This document shows positions 15,894-24,226 of a stretch of DNA of 64,000 nt, in pieces. The first letter of the stretch is position 1. Each line of letters opens with the position of its first letter. The notes beneath the pieces are model-generated. The model made no database searches, was not told the DNA's origin, and worked only from the letters and a program-made list of their open reading frames with translations. The position numbers and the translations under genes were made by a program. The DNA comes from Hahella sp050299855 (GTDB taxonomy: Bacteria > Pseudomonadota > Gammaproteobacteria > Pseudomonadales > Oleiphilaceae): contig JBNKWQ010000034.1 of assembly GCA_050299855.1 (NCBI GenBank), positions 1 through 64,000 on the forward strand. The letters are read 5' to 3'.

Positions 15894-18545
15894 TTACTTC
15901 AGGCTTTTACTCACCACTTCAAAGACATCCCGTGAAAGAGCAGGCTCTTTACCGATCCGCTTCAACGAACTCAGCATCAACTCGCTTCTCTCAACTTCAT
16001 AACGCCGCCAGCGGGTCAACGGAGTCACCAGCCTTGCCGCTATTTGAGGGTTCAGACGATCCAGCTTCAGTACCCAATCCGCCAGTAATTCATAACCTGC
16101 CCCATCAACTCTATGAAAGTGTTTCCAGTTTTGCCCGCCAAATACACCTATGACTGACCTGATCTTGTTAGGGTTTTTTTCCGAAAAAAGCGGATGCTCA
16201 GTCAGCGCTCTGATCTGGTCAACTTGACCATAATTTTCGTTCATGGCCTGCACACTGAACCAGCTTTCCATAACGAGGGCATCATGCTGCCAACGTTCGT
16301 AGAATTTTTCTAATGCCTTATCTGCTTTGGCATCATTCGCAGACAGTATTGCAGTCAGCGCAGCCAGTTCGTCGGTCATATTGTCTGCGGCATTAAGCTG
16401 GTCAAGAGCAACGTCTCCCACCGCGCCATGTTGACCAGAGGCCAACAACTGCAACAGAGCATTTTTAAACGCACGCATACCAATGGCCTGACTGCCGGTG
16501 CCTGCCCCCTGGGCCAGGGTCGTCATCGCACGATAACGATCCATCATTTTAGCGCCAAAGTCTGCAACCAAAACGGACAACATTTTAGTCCTTGCTGCCA
16601 ACATTGCGTCCACATGGATTAATTCGCTTTGCTCTGCCAGAGAGGACAAGGAAGGCACATTGATCATTTTTGCCAGCATCGCGTAGTCTTCACCTTCGTC
16701 GTCCAACACGGCACCGAAGGCCTCGAGGTACGCGGAATTCACCTCCAGACTTCGACCAGCTTGATGCGCCCCCATCATGGCATTTAACGCGTCTGTTGCC
16801 AGTCTTTGACCAGCATCCCAGCGATTAAAACCATCACCATCATGAGACATAAGAAACTTCAGCTGCTCGTGACTATAGTCATAGTCAATTTTTACCGGCG
16901 CAGAGAAGTGCCGGAATAAAGAAGGTACAGGTCGCGTGGGCACCTGGGTAAATTCAAAAGACTGCTCGGCTTCTGTAATTTCCAATACGGTTACCCGAGA
17001 AATCTGATCAGGTTCCGGTTGGGAGGCGATAACAACGGGTATATCAGCACCATCGCCGCCAACCAGGCCAATAGCCATCGGAATATGGAAAGGATCTTTC
17101 TTATCCTGTCCAGGTGTAGGGGGACAAGATTGCTTCAACGTTAGTTTGTATACTTGGCGTTGGCTATCGTACTCATCCGATACCTTTACCCTGGGCGTCC
17201 CTGACTGGGTGTACCAGCGCCTGAATTGAGTCAGATCACGACCACTCACCTCTTCCATACAGGCCACAAAATCGTCCGTTGTGACCGCCTGGCCATCGTG
17301 CCTGGAAAAATATAGATCAGCCCCCTCGCGGAATTTTGCCGCACCTAACAGCGTATGCAGCATACGAACAACTTCTGCCCCTTTTTCATAGACTGTCAAA
17401 GTGTAGAAGTTCGATATTTCCATATAGGAATCCGGCCGAACCGAATGCGACATTGGGCCCGCATCCTCCGCAAACTGCGCAGTCCTGAGCAGGTTTACAT
17501 CCTCGATACGTTTAACTGCCCGTGAATGCATATCCGCTGAAAATTCGGAATCACGAAAGACGGTAAAACCTTCCTTGAGACTCAGCTGAAACCAGTCACG
17601 GCATGTAACCCTATTACCTGACCAGTTATGAAAATATTCATGGGCAACGATAGCTTCGACACGCTGGAAAGTTGTATCAGTAGCCGTTTGAGGATTCGCC
17701 AGAACACAGGAAGAATTAAAAATGTTGAGTCCTTTATTCTCCATCGCCCCCATATTGAAATCGCTGACCGCCACAATATTGAAGATATCCAGATCGTATT
17801 CACGCCCATATACCTCTTCATCCCATTGCATAGACCGCTTCAGGGAGTCCATTGCATGGTCGCATTTGCTCAGGTCATGGGGCTCGACATAGATACGCAA
17901 TTGAACGTTCCGGCCCGACATAGTCTGGTAGTGAGACTCAACGAATTGCAGGTCACCTGCCACAAGAGCAAACAGATAGCAGGGTTTCTTGAAAGGATCT
18001 TCCCAGGTGACCCAATGCCTTTCCCCTTCGCGCCCTTCCTCGATCGGATTACCGTTGGAAAGCAATACCGGATATTTTGCAACCTCCGCTTCAATGGTGG
18101 TTTTGAACTTGGACATCACATCCGGACGATCGAGATAATAAGTGATGCGCCTGAAACCTTCCGCTTCACACTGGGTGCAAAACATGGTGCTGGATCTATA
18201 CAAACCTTCAAGGCAGGTGTTTTCCTGTGGTTTGATCCAGGTCACCACATTCAGGATGAATGATTTAGGAAGCCGCTCAAGGGTTAATCCTTCGTCATCC
18301 AACTGGTATTCGCTAGGCTGTAGCTCCCGACCATCCAATACCAGGTGCAATAATTCGACATCCACACCATCCAACCGCAAAAGATTATGGAAGTTCACGG
18401 CAGCAGGATTTCGCCGCATATGCAGCTGCGAGGTAACTCGGGCGCCATCTTCAAATAATTGAAAGCGCAGATCAGTTTCGTCGATGAGAAAATCGGGGGG
18501 TCTATAATCTTTGAGGTAAATGGTACTGGGCTGGCGTTCTTTCAT
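15894..18545 (-). CDS. pepN: Aminopeptidase N (M1 family)
   Basis: An 883-residue cytoplasmic zinc aminopeptidase that removes N-terminal residues in peptide turnover. The substrate-binding GAMEN motif and the zinc site HEYFHNWSGNRVTC...LKEGFTVFRD (HExxH then a downstream Glu) are intact near residues 260-320. The C-terminal helical domain is complete. The ATG at 18545 is preferred: it gives the opening KERQPSTIYLKDYRPPDF, matching E. coli PepN, whereas the ATG 29 codons upstream overlaps the preceding gene and lacks a ribosome-binding site. It follows the DUF2797 gene, as I recall from Pseudomonas. Confidence 0.97.
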   Translation of the reverse strand: MKERQPSTIYLKDYRPPDFLIDETDLRFQLFEDGARVTSQLHMRRNPAAVNFHNLLRLDGVDVELLHLVLDGRELQPSEYQLDDEGLTLERLPKSFILNVVTWIKPQENTCLEGLYRSSTMFCTQCEAEGFRRITYYLDRPDVMSKFKTTIEAEVAKYPVLLSNGNPIEEGREGERHWVTWEDPFKKPCYLFALVAGDLQFVESHYQTMSGRNVQLRIYVEPHDLSKCDHAMDSLKRSMQWDEEVYGREYDLDIFNIVAVSDFNMGAMENKGLNIFNSSCVLANPQTATDTTFQRVEAIVAHEYFHNWSGNRVTCRDWFQLSLKEGFTVFRDSEFSADMHSRAVKRIEDVNLLRTAQFAEDAGPMSHSVRPDSYMEISNFYTLTVYEKGAEVVRMLHTLLGAAKFREGADLYFSRHDGQAVTTDDFVACMEEVSGRDLTQFRRWYTQSGTPRVKVSDEYDSQRQVYKLTLKQSCPPTPGQDKKDPFHIPMAIGLVGGDGADIPVVIASQPEPDQISRVTVLEITEAEQSFEFTQVPTRPVPSLFRHFSAPVKIDYDYSHEQLKFLMSHDGDGFNRWDAGQRLATDALNAMMGAHQAGRSLEVNSAYLEAFGAVLDDEGEDYAMLAKMINVPSLSSLAEQSELIHVDAMLAARTKMLSVLVADFGAKMMDRYRAMTTLAQGAGTGSQAIGMRAFKNALLQLLASGQHGAVGDVALDQLNAADNMTDELAALTAILSANDAKADKALEKFYERWQHDALVMESWFSVQAMNENYGQVDQIRALTEHPLFSEKNPNKIRSVIGVFGGQNWKHFHRVDGAGYELLADWVLKLDRLNPQIAARLVTPLTRWRRYEVERSELMLSSLKRIGKEPALSRDVFEVVSKSLK

Positions 18546-18603
18546 AACGGACTCTTCTGGTTCGTTTAAGTTCTTGTCGTTATTTAGCGGGATTTTCCCG
18601 GAC

Positions 18604-19449
18604 TCAATGGGTAGGGTGGAACTCGACTTCATAGGAGGTGAATTTCCGGATATTAATGCATCCGGTATCCAGAATCAGATACTGCCCCTTAATTCCCTGC
18701 AACGTGCCGGTAACGACGGGGTCTTTTTCTGGGTTAAGACTTTTAACTTTTACCGGATATTCTAACACCGGGTAACGTATGGAAATCGGATTCACATCAC
18801 TCAACCGGGTAACTTCCGCATTACTTTCAGTCTGAATGAGCTGGTCGATTCCCTGATTAAACCCGGACAACAAACGGTCCTTCTGAGCAATAAGATCCAT
18901 TGGTTCAGGATCACCTTTCAACATGGTTTGCCAATGGGTACGGTCACTCACTTCAGTACGAATCAGGTCTTCCACCAAGCCGGACATTCTCCGATTATGC
19001 ACCCGCAGAATAGGTAGTGCCTGGGCGGCCCCCTGATCAATCCAGCGCGTAGGTATCTGGGTCTGGCGCGTTATTCCCACTTTAAGACCTGAAGAGTTGG
19101 CCAGGTATACCACATGAGGCACCATGCAGTGGGTTTCGCCCCACGTCGGTTCACGGCAGGTGCCTTCAAAATAATGGCATTTTTCGGGACTCATAATGCA
19201 GGCATCGCAACGGGCAAGTTTTTTAAAACAGGGAAAGCAAAAGCCCTGGCTGAAGCTTTTCTTGGTTCTACGCCGGCAATAGCTACAGAAAATATTACCG
19301 CTGAATTTCAGCTCGATGGTTTTCCCTAATAAGGAGTTTAGCTCAACGGAATGGTCTCCCACCCGTAGCTTATAGAGGACCCTATCGTCAGCCCCCTGAT
19401 TCAGATCGCTGGACATTTTGTCCAGGCACCCCACAACAGATTCAGACAA
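18604..19449 (-). CDS. DUF2797 family cysteine-rich protein
   Basis: A 281-residue conserved protein of unknown function. Its N-terminal half contains paired cysteines likely to bind zinc: CSYCRR, CFPCFKK, CDACIM, then single cysteines in EKCHYFEGTC and HC. The middle segment VVYLANSSGLKVGITR...RWIDQGA resembles the core of a GIY-YIG-like fold. The order directly upstream of pepN is one I recall from pseudomonads, which suggests a housekeeping role. Nuclease or nucleic-acid binding activity is only a possibility from the fold resemblance. The catalytic Tyr/Arg/Glu set of true GIY-YIG nucleases was not verified. Confidence 0.8.
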   Translation of the reverse strand: MSESVVGCLDKMSSDLNQGADDRVLYKLRVGDHSVELNSLLGKTIELKFSGNIFCSYCRRRTKKSFSQGFCFPCFKKLARCDACIMSPEKCHYFEGTCREPTWGETHCMVPHVVYLANSSGLKVGITRQTQIPTRWIDQGAAQALPILRVHNRRMSGLVEDLIRTEVSDRTHWQTMLKGDPEPMDLIAQKDRLLSGFNQGIDQLIQTESNAEVTRLSDVNPISIRYPVLEYPVKVKSLNPEKDPVVTGTLQGIKGQYLILDTGCINIRKFTSYEVEFHPTH

Positions 19450-19616
19450 TGGACTTCTCTCTACTTTTCTCGAGTATAAACATTATATTTCTACAAATAT
19501 CAGCCAGCCTGGATACAAGCTTTCCGGCAAGGCATAACAACCACCTCTATGCAGCTACCCGAAAGCTCAAAAGCCCGTCACTAACGATATAGGCATAGAC
19601 TGTTTACCGGCCAATT

Positions 19617-19913
19617 TTAATGCCTGGTGGCATTTCCTTCAGTTTGACCGGGAGCCCAGACTCCCTCACTAGGCTCAGTACCAACCCCTGATTTGGCATC
19701 GCAGGGAGTTGGCCTGTCTTTGGCGATATAACCTACTCTTTGCTCTTCGGGTAGGCCATTGGCGTCTTCATAGGCAATTATCGCATCCAAACAAATAGCT
19801 TTTTGTTCTCCTGTAAGCTGTCGACCATCAGGCCAGCGTCCAAGTTCAAGGGATTTTTTCAGGGATTCGTAAACCTCAGGAGTCAGGTTTTTTGCGACTT
19901 CGATAAAGGACAT
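19617..19913 (-). CDS. yeaC: YeaC-family (DUF1315) protein
   Basis: A 98-residue small cytoplasmic protein matching YeaC/DUF1315. The conserved part is the first 65 residues (LTPEVYESLKKSLELGRWPDGRQLTGEQ...AICLDAIIAYE). The C-terminal 30 residues are polar, without predicted structure, and probably variable. The function is unknown even in E. coli. It sits between the DUF2797 gene and the rhomboid gene. A perfect Fur box lies about 90 bases upstream of its start, but the best-placed promoter there points the other way. Confidence 0.85.
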   Translation of the reverse strand: MSFIEVAKNLTPEVYESLKKSLELGRWPDGRQLTGEQKAICLDAIIAYEDANGLPEEQRVGYIAKDRPTPCDAKSGVGTEPSEGVWAPGQTEGNATRH

Positions 19914-19992
19914 ATCATTCTCCGGTTCAGGGCCCGAACTATATCACACAGGCCCATTCTTCAATCAATTACAGATCATTGAAGAAAAACAG

Positions 19993-20020
19993 TTGACTTG
20001 CGCATGATAATCATTATCAT
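19993..20020 (+). promoter_or_regulatory. Sigma-70 promoter overlapped by a perfect Fur box
   Basis: TTGACT (19993-19998), 16-base spacer, TATCAT (20015-20020): each hexamer differs from consensus by one base. TGATAAT-C-ATTATCA at 20005-20019 is an exact 7-1-7 Fur operator covering the spacer and -10. This geometry gives iron-dependent repression of a plus-strand transcript beginning near 20027. No protein-coding ORF follows on the plus strand. Confidence 0.85.
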
Positions 20021-20026
20021 TTGCAT

Positions 20027-20151
20027 TGTGTGTTTGATCCCACACAAACTCTCATCAGAGTATTCACAGCATATTAGAGGGTCAGGCGGGAGCGAGTTTT
20101 AACAGAGAAACCCTAAAGTTTCTTCAACGCTCTCCCTGCTCTCATTTTTTT
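20027..20151 (+). ncRNA. Predicted Fur-repressed small RNA
   Basis: The predicted transcript is about 125 nt, ending at a run of seven T (20145-20151). It contains in order a hairpin TGTGTG...CACACA, a second hairpin ACTCT-CATC-AGAGT, a single-stranded AGCATATTAGAGGG segment, and a compound stem. In that stem GCGGGAGCG pairs with CGCTCTCCCTGC (two bulges) around an inner GAAAC-CCTAAA-GTTTC hairpin. There is no ribosome-binding site or ORF of useful size. RyhB and PrrF are the known functional analogues of iron-repressed sRNAs, but I see no clear sequence similarity. The T-run begins five bases past the stem, so termination is plausible rather than textbook. Confidence 0.55.
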
Positions 20152-20208
20152 ATGCATGTTATTTTGAATTTTTATCTTGATTAGAACACTTGCTTCTCCA
20201 ACATCTTC

Positions 20209-21066
20209 CTAATCGCGCAGTTTCAGCAATAGCCCCACTCCCACCAATCCAGTCATAAAACCCAGGACATGAGCAGTATTGGCCAGGTGAATACTGAACA
20301 GGTCACTTAAGCCAAAAATCCCCATAAACATCCACAGGATACTCATGACTACCAGGCTTTGGCTGACCCAGATATCTTTTTTGGGTGCCAGTACGAACCC
20401 TGCGGCATGGGCTCCTATCAGGGCATAAACCACACCAGAAAAGCCGGCAAAGCCGGGGCCGCTCATAATGAACTGCCCCAGATTACCGATCAGTGCACTA
20501 CAGAATACCAGCAGGATAAAACCCGCAGGGCCGAGATACTTTTCAAGGCTACGTCCGAATATCCATAACGCCAGCGAATTAAATAGCCAATGCAGCACGC
20601 CCCAATGAAGCCAGGCCGGGGCAATTAACCGCCAAAACTGATGCTCCCTGATAATCCACTTCAAGCCTTCCATTGGATTGGCCATTTGTGGGAATGGCAC
20701 AGCATAACGATCCAATATGAGAAAATACTGATAGGTATCGAACTGACCGAACCCGGTCCACAACGCCGTTACCAGCAGGCTCAACAAGAGCAGACAAATG
20801 ACAGGATATCCGACAAACCGTGAAAAGACCGGTTCGCTAATAATTTCGCGTCCACGAAACCAGGACCGTACCTGGTCTTGCAAGCGGGTATCCATCAGGT
20901 ACCTTTGCGCGGCATCCATCACGATAGGACGATGAGCCGCATCGTTAACCCATACGATTTGTTTGCCGCGTTCTTCTGAAATCTGAACACCTACGCGCTG
21001 TGATTGCAGATACCGATAAAGCGGTTCGATATCGACGTCCAGGTCCAACTCGAGAACTTTTTCCAT
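20209..21066 (-). CDS. Rhomboid intramembrane serine protease (GlpG-like)
   Basis: A 285-residue inner-membrane protease that cleaves transmembrane segments. An N-terminal cytoplasmic domain (1-75) resembles that of GlpG, followed by six membrane segments. The active site is complete: HWLFN (His159, Asn163; oxyanion), the catalytic Ser210 in GFSG, and His266 in AHVLGFMTG. The start is coupled to the upstream phosphoesterase by a TAATG overlap, so both belong to a nadK operon. Physiological substrates are not known from the sequence. It is the GlpG type rather than the AarA type, given the N-terminal domain. Confidence 0.93.
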   Translation of the reverse strand: MEKVLELDLDVDIEPLYRYLQSQRVGVQISEERGKQIVWVNDAAHRPIVMDAAQRYLMDTRLQDQVRSWFRGREIISEPVFSRFVGYPVICLLLLSLLVTALWTGFGQFDTYQYFLILDRYAVPFPQMANPMEGLKWIIREHQFWRLIAPAWLHWGVLHWLFNSLALWIFGRSLEKYLGPAGFILLVFCSALIGNLGQFIMSGPGFAGFSGVVYALIGAHAAGFVLAPKKDIWVSQSLVVMSILWMFMGIFGLSDLFSIHLANTAHVLGFMTGLVGVGLLLKLRD

Positions 21067-22076
21067 TAATTATCCAGTCCGACTCCAGAGGGAATATCAC
21101 GGGTAACATCGACCCAGACAAAGTTTTCCTTCTTGAGATGTTGTTCGCCAGACATTCGATAGGCAACCAATTTGCCGTACTTGACAGCACTGTAATCCAG
21201 GCAGGCTATGTTCTCGCGCACGGGGCGAGGCTCACCGTCAAGCCAGTAATGCCCGACGAACAGCGGTTGCTCTTCTGGGCCATAGAAAACCAAGCGGGAC
21301 CGCTCTTCCTCGGAGAGCGGGCGATGCATCACGTCCTCCGGTAAGCCATCAGGTTGAAACACCACGTCATCGTAGGTTTCTGGATCCAGAGCCCAGAACT
21401 TGGTACGGAAAAAGGTGCGCACATAGCCGTCGCCACTCTTCATCGACAGTCCCTTAGGTAACGGCATGTCAGTTCCCCGCAGCAAACGATCCATCACATG
21501 CCCGGCAAAACTTTCACGGACAGTGGAAGCGTGTAGAAAATCATCATCGATAATGGCATCGGGGTGCATTTCCAAAAATGGCTCAATCAGGCTGCGATCC
21601 CAGCAGGCGTGCACTACACGGAATTGTGGAGTGTCGATCAGTAACGGCAGGGTCAGGAACCATTCAAGAAAATAGTTCCATTCATGTCCGTAGTTGGCAA
21701 ATTGTTCCAGGGTTTCTCGAATCACCCGTTCATGGCGGTCTGTATGTTCGCGCAAATAGGTCTTATTACTTCCAGGTCGGGCATGGGTGCAATACCCCAG
21801 AGCATTATATTCATGGTTACCCATAACAATGCGGGCAGTGCCCTGCTCTACCATGTCGCGCACAATATGCAGGGCCTCCCGGATACGGGGACCGCGATCC
21901 ACAATATCACCGACAAATATTGCCTGCCGGTTACGATGTCGATAGACCCCATTGACCTTTTGGTAGTCCATCTTCTCCAGCAAAATGCCTAGGGTTTTCG
22001 CACACCCATGCACGTCACCGATAAAGTCAAAACCTTCAAAGCGCTCAAACTCCGAGCCTTCGTTCATTACTGCCAT
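21066..22076 (-). CDS. Calcineurin-like metallophosphoesterase
   Basis: A 336-residue enzyme of the ApaH/PP2A-type metallophosphoesterase fold. All metal-binding blocks are visible: FIGDVHGC near residue 20, FVGDIVDRGP near 50-60, and MGNHEYNALGY near 85-95, plus later histidines (VVHACWD, VGHYWLDG). The substrate cannot be read from sequence; dinucleotides or phosphoproteins are typical for relatives. It lies 3 bases after nadK and overlaps the rhomboid start as TAATG, so the three are co-translated. The insertion around residues 150-240 makes it longer than ApaH, so I do not assign that name. Confidence 0.85.
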   Translation of the reverse strand: MAVMNEGSEFERFEGFDFIGDVHGCAKTLGILLEKMDYQKVNGVYRHRNRQAIFVGDIVDRGPRIREALHIVRDMVEQGTARIVMGNHEYNALGYCTHARPGSNKTYLREHTDRHERVIRETLEQFANYGHEWNYFLEWFLTLPLLIDTPQFRVVHACWDRSLIEPFLEMHPDAIIDDDFLHASTVRESFAGHVMDRLLRGTDMPLPKGLSMKSGDGYVRTFFRTKFWALDPETYDDVVFQPDGLPEDVMHRPLSEEERSRLVFYGPEEQPLFVGHYWLDGEPRPVRENIACLDYSAVKYGKLVAYRMSGEQHLKKENFVWVDVTRDIPSGVGLDN

Positions 22077-22079
22077 ACT

Positions 22080-22970
22080 TCAGTACACCCCATCCTGCCT
22101 ATCACTTGACCAACCCAGCTTATCCCGGCAAATCTGGTAAAAATTGTGGTTTACCGGATGTATCAGCCGGAGTTTCTGCGGCTTCTTGCCGATAGTGACG
22201 GTATCTCCGGGTGCGCATGTTATATGAGTCTGCCCATCACAGCTGACATGAGGATAGGTTTGGTTATAGTCGCCAATAACCACTTTAATTTCGCTGTTAC
22301 CATCGACAACTATGGGCCTGCTGCTCAGGGTATGCGGAAACATGGGCACCAGTGCTACGGCGTCGATTCGCGGATGCATAATGGGTCCGCCAGCAGAGAG
22401 TGCGTATGCCGTTGAGCCTGTGGGCGTGGTGACAATCAAGCCGTCTGAACGCTGACTGTTGACGAATTGACCTTCTATATACAGATCAAAACCAATCATC
22501 CGCGTGGATTTGCCAGGGTGCAGAACGATATCGTTGAGTCCGCACCCATAACCTATTGGCTCACCATCGCGCTTAACCGTGGCGTCAAGAAGAAAGCGGG
22601 ATTCTTCAATATATTTTCCACCTAGGACCTCACCTACCTGGGTTTCAATTTCTGCAGGCAAAATGTCGGTCAGGAAGCCTAACCGTCCCCGATTAACCCC
22701 AAGTACAGGCACATTAGAACCGGCAAGAGCACGGGCAGCCCCTAGCAAACTGCCATCCCCACCCACGACAATAACCAAGTCACATATTTCGCCCAGCATC
22801 TTCTTGCTGGATACCTGGGCACTATGGCCAGGCATAGCGGCTGCGGTGGATTCTTCAATAATGACTGAATAGCCCTCAGAGAACAGGAAAACCTTAAGTC
22901 GCTTGAGTGTATCCACTACCTGGGAGCTTCCCATGCGGCCGATCAGTCCGATATTTCTGAATTGTTCCAT
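22080..22970 (-). CDS. nadK: NAD kinase
   Basis: A 296-residue enzyme that phosphorylates NAD to NADP. Diagnostic motifs are GGDGS at residues 70-74, NRGRLGFLTDI, the catalytic-loop region TGSTAYALSAGGPI, and the C-terminal PHTLSSRPIVV. The length and motif order match gammaproteobacterial NadK. It is the first gene of a nadK-phosphoesterase-rhomboid operon and is divergent from the DUF1853 gene (178-base spacer). Confidence 0.98.
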   Translation of the reverse strand: MEQFRNIGLIGRMGSSQVVDTLKRLKVFLFSEGYSVIIEESTAAAMPGHSAQVSSKKMLGEICDLVIVVGGDGSLLGAARALAGSNVPVLGVNRGRLGFLTDILPAEIETQVGEVLGGKYIEESRFLLDATVKRDGEPIGYGCGLNDIVLHPGKSTRMIGFDLYIEGQFVNSQRSDGLIVTTPTGSTAYALSAGGPIMHPRIDAVALVPMFPHTLSSRPIVVDGNSEIKVVIGDYNQTYPHVSCDGQTHITCAPGDTVTIGKKPQKLRLIHPVNHNFYQICRDKLGWSSDRQDGVY

Positions 22971-23132
22971 AGATACCCTTAAACCAGATTTCCCGTAATG
23001 GTAACCAACTTGGCCGGGATTGTAGAGGATTGCGCCGCAAGGGTCTGCCCAAAATAGTCAATTGCCATTTACAGGCATCGGTTTACACCAATCAAAGGCA
23101 ATAAAACAAGGCTCTTCAGGCACTCATCCGGC

Positions 23133-23141
23133 TGCTACACT
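23133..23141 (+). promoter_or_regulatory. Possible extended -10, leaderless start of the DUF1853 gene
   Basis: TGCTACACT (23133-23141) matches an extended -10 element with TACACT in place of TATAAT. Only six bases separate it from the ATG at 23148, and no Shine-Dalgarno sequence precedes that ATG. This is the arrangement of a leaderless mRNA. No good -35 was found, as expected for extended -10 promoters. Confidence 0.35.
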
Positions 23142-23147
23142 GCAGCC

Positions 23148-24113
23148 ATGAATAATACAGCCATCAATAACGCCCAACAGGCTCTGAATGACCTTCATTG
23201 GGTATTGACCAGCCCTTTGCTGGCAATACACTCTGACTATTCACCGGATATCCCTCAGGTTGACTTAACTTCAGTTACTCCGGGAAATCTATTGGCAGCA
23301 CTCGCCAGCCAAAAGAGTCACTTTCTGGGGCCTTATTTCGAATCACTCTGGAAGTATGCCATTGAGCAATCCCGCAACCTTGAACTCATCTATCACGGCC
23401 TGCAAGTGAGGCGCAACAACCGGACCTTGGGAGAATTTGACTTCATCCTGCGCAACAAACGGAACAATAGACTGGTGCACCAGGAAATAGCGGTGAAGTA
23501 TTACCTCGGCGTGCCTCTGCCCTCAACTCAATACCCGGATCAATCTGCCTGGTTTGGTCCAAACTCTATTGATCGGCTGGATCTCAAACTTGCGAAACTT
23601 CTCGATCAGCAGGTACATCTGTCTGATCACCCGGAGTCGCAAGCCCATCTGACCGATTTGAACCTCGGCCAGCCTGTAAAACAAATGCTGCTGAAGGGAT
23701 ACCTTTTTCAACCCATGGGTGAAAGCCTACTGCTGCCGCCGTACGGCAATCCGGATGCCACACCAGGAGAATGGCTTAGCTTTGATCAACTGGAAGAGCT
23801 TGGCAAGTTGTGCAATCAGTGGCAAATACTGCCTAAATTACATTGGCTGAGCCCAGCCCAGTGCCCTGAGTCTAAGGTCTTGTCATTTCGGGAAATGGCC
23901 ACCGAGTTACAACAACATCAAGGCAGGCCACAACTGATTGCAGCAATGAAGCCTGTAGCAGGTGATTCAGGAAATCAAGTGACAGAACTCAGCGCAAAAA
24001 ATAGCGGCGAACTGAGCTATAAAGAATCGCACCGGTATTTCGTGGTCAGCGAACACTGGCGCTCACATGCACTGGCTTCACTTGAAACTAATCTACTAAG
24101 CTCGTACGCCTGA
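23148..24113 (+). CDS. DUF1853 family protein
   Basis: A 321-residue conserved protein of unknown function, usually linked to nadK in pseudomonad-like genomes. The central segment resembles a PD-(D/E)xK nuclease core: FESLWKYAIEQ, then LGEFDFIL (Glu-x-Asp) and HQEIAVKYYLG (Glu-x-Ala-Val-Lys). The spacing Glu...Asp...Glu-x3-Lys fits the fold. The C-terminal 120 residues are less conserved in appearance and include the pair HYFVV-like RYFVVSEHW. There is no signal peptide or membrane segment. Nuclease activity is an inference from the motif, not established. Confidence 0.8.
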   Translation: MNNTAINNAQQALNDLHWVLTSPLLAIHSDYSPDIPQVDLTSVTPGNLLAALASQKSHFLGPYFESLWKYAIEQSRNLELIYHGLQVRRNNRTLGEFDFILRNKRNNRLVHQEIAVKYYLGVPLPSTQYPDQSAWFGPNSIDRLDLKLAKLLDQQVHLSDHPESQAHLTDLNLGQPVKQMLLKGYLFQPMGESLLLPPYGNPDATPGEWLSFDQLEELGKLCNQWQILPKLHWLSPAQCPESKVLSFREMATELQQHQGRPQLIAAMKPVAGDSGNQVTELSAKNSGELSYKESHRYFVVSEHWRSHALASLETNLLSSYA

Positions 24114-24226
24114 CTCATAACCAGTCTCCATCCTTGTGCCACTCTAGTGTCTGCCTGGAAACCGGTGTTTCTGGCCGTACACTAACCAAGCCTGAGTTTG
24201 CGCATCACTGACGCTGACTACTCACT

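Noticed and set aside
17628..18263. 211-codon plus-strand frame
   Set aside because: Antisense shadow of pepN.
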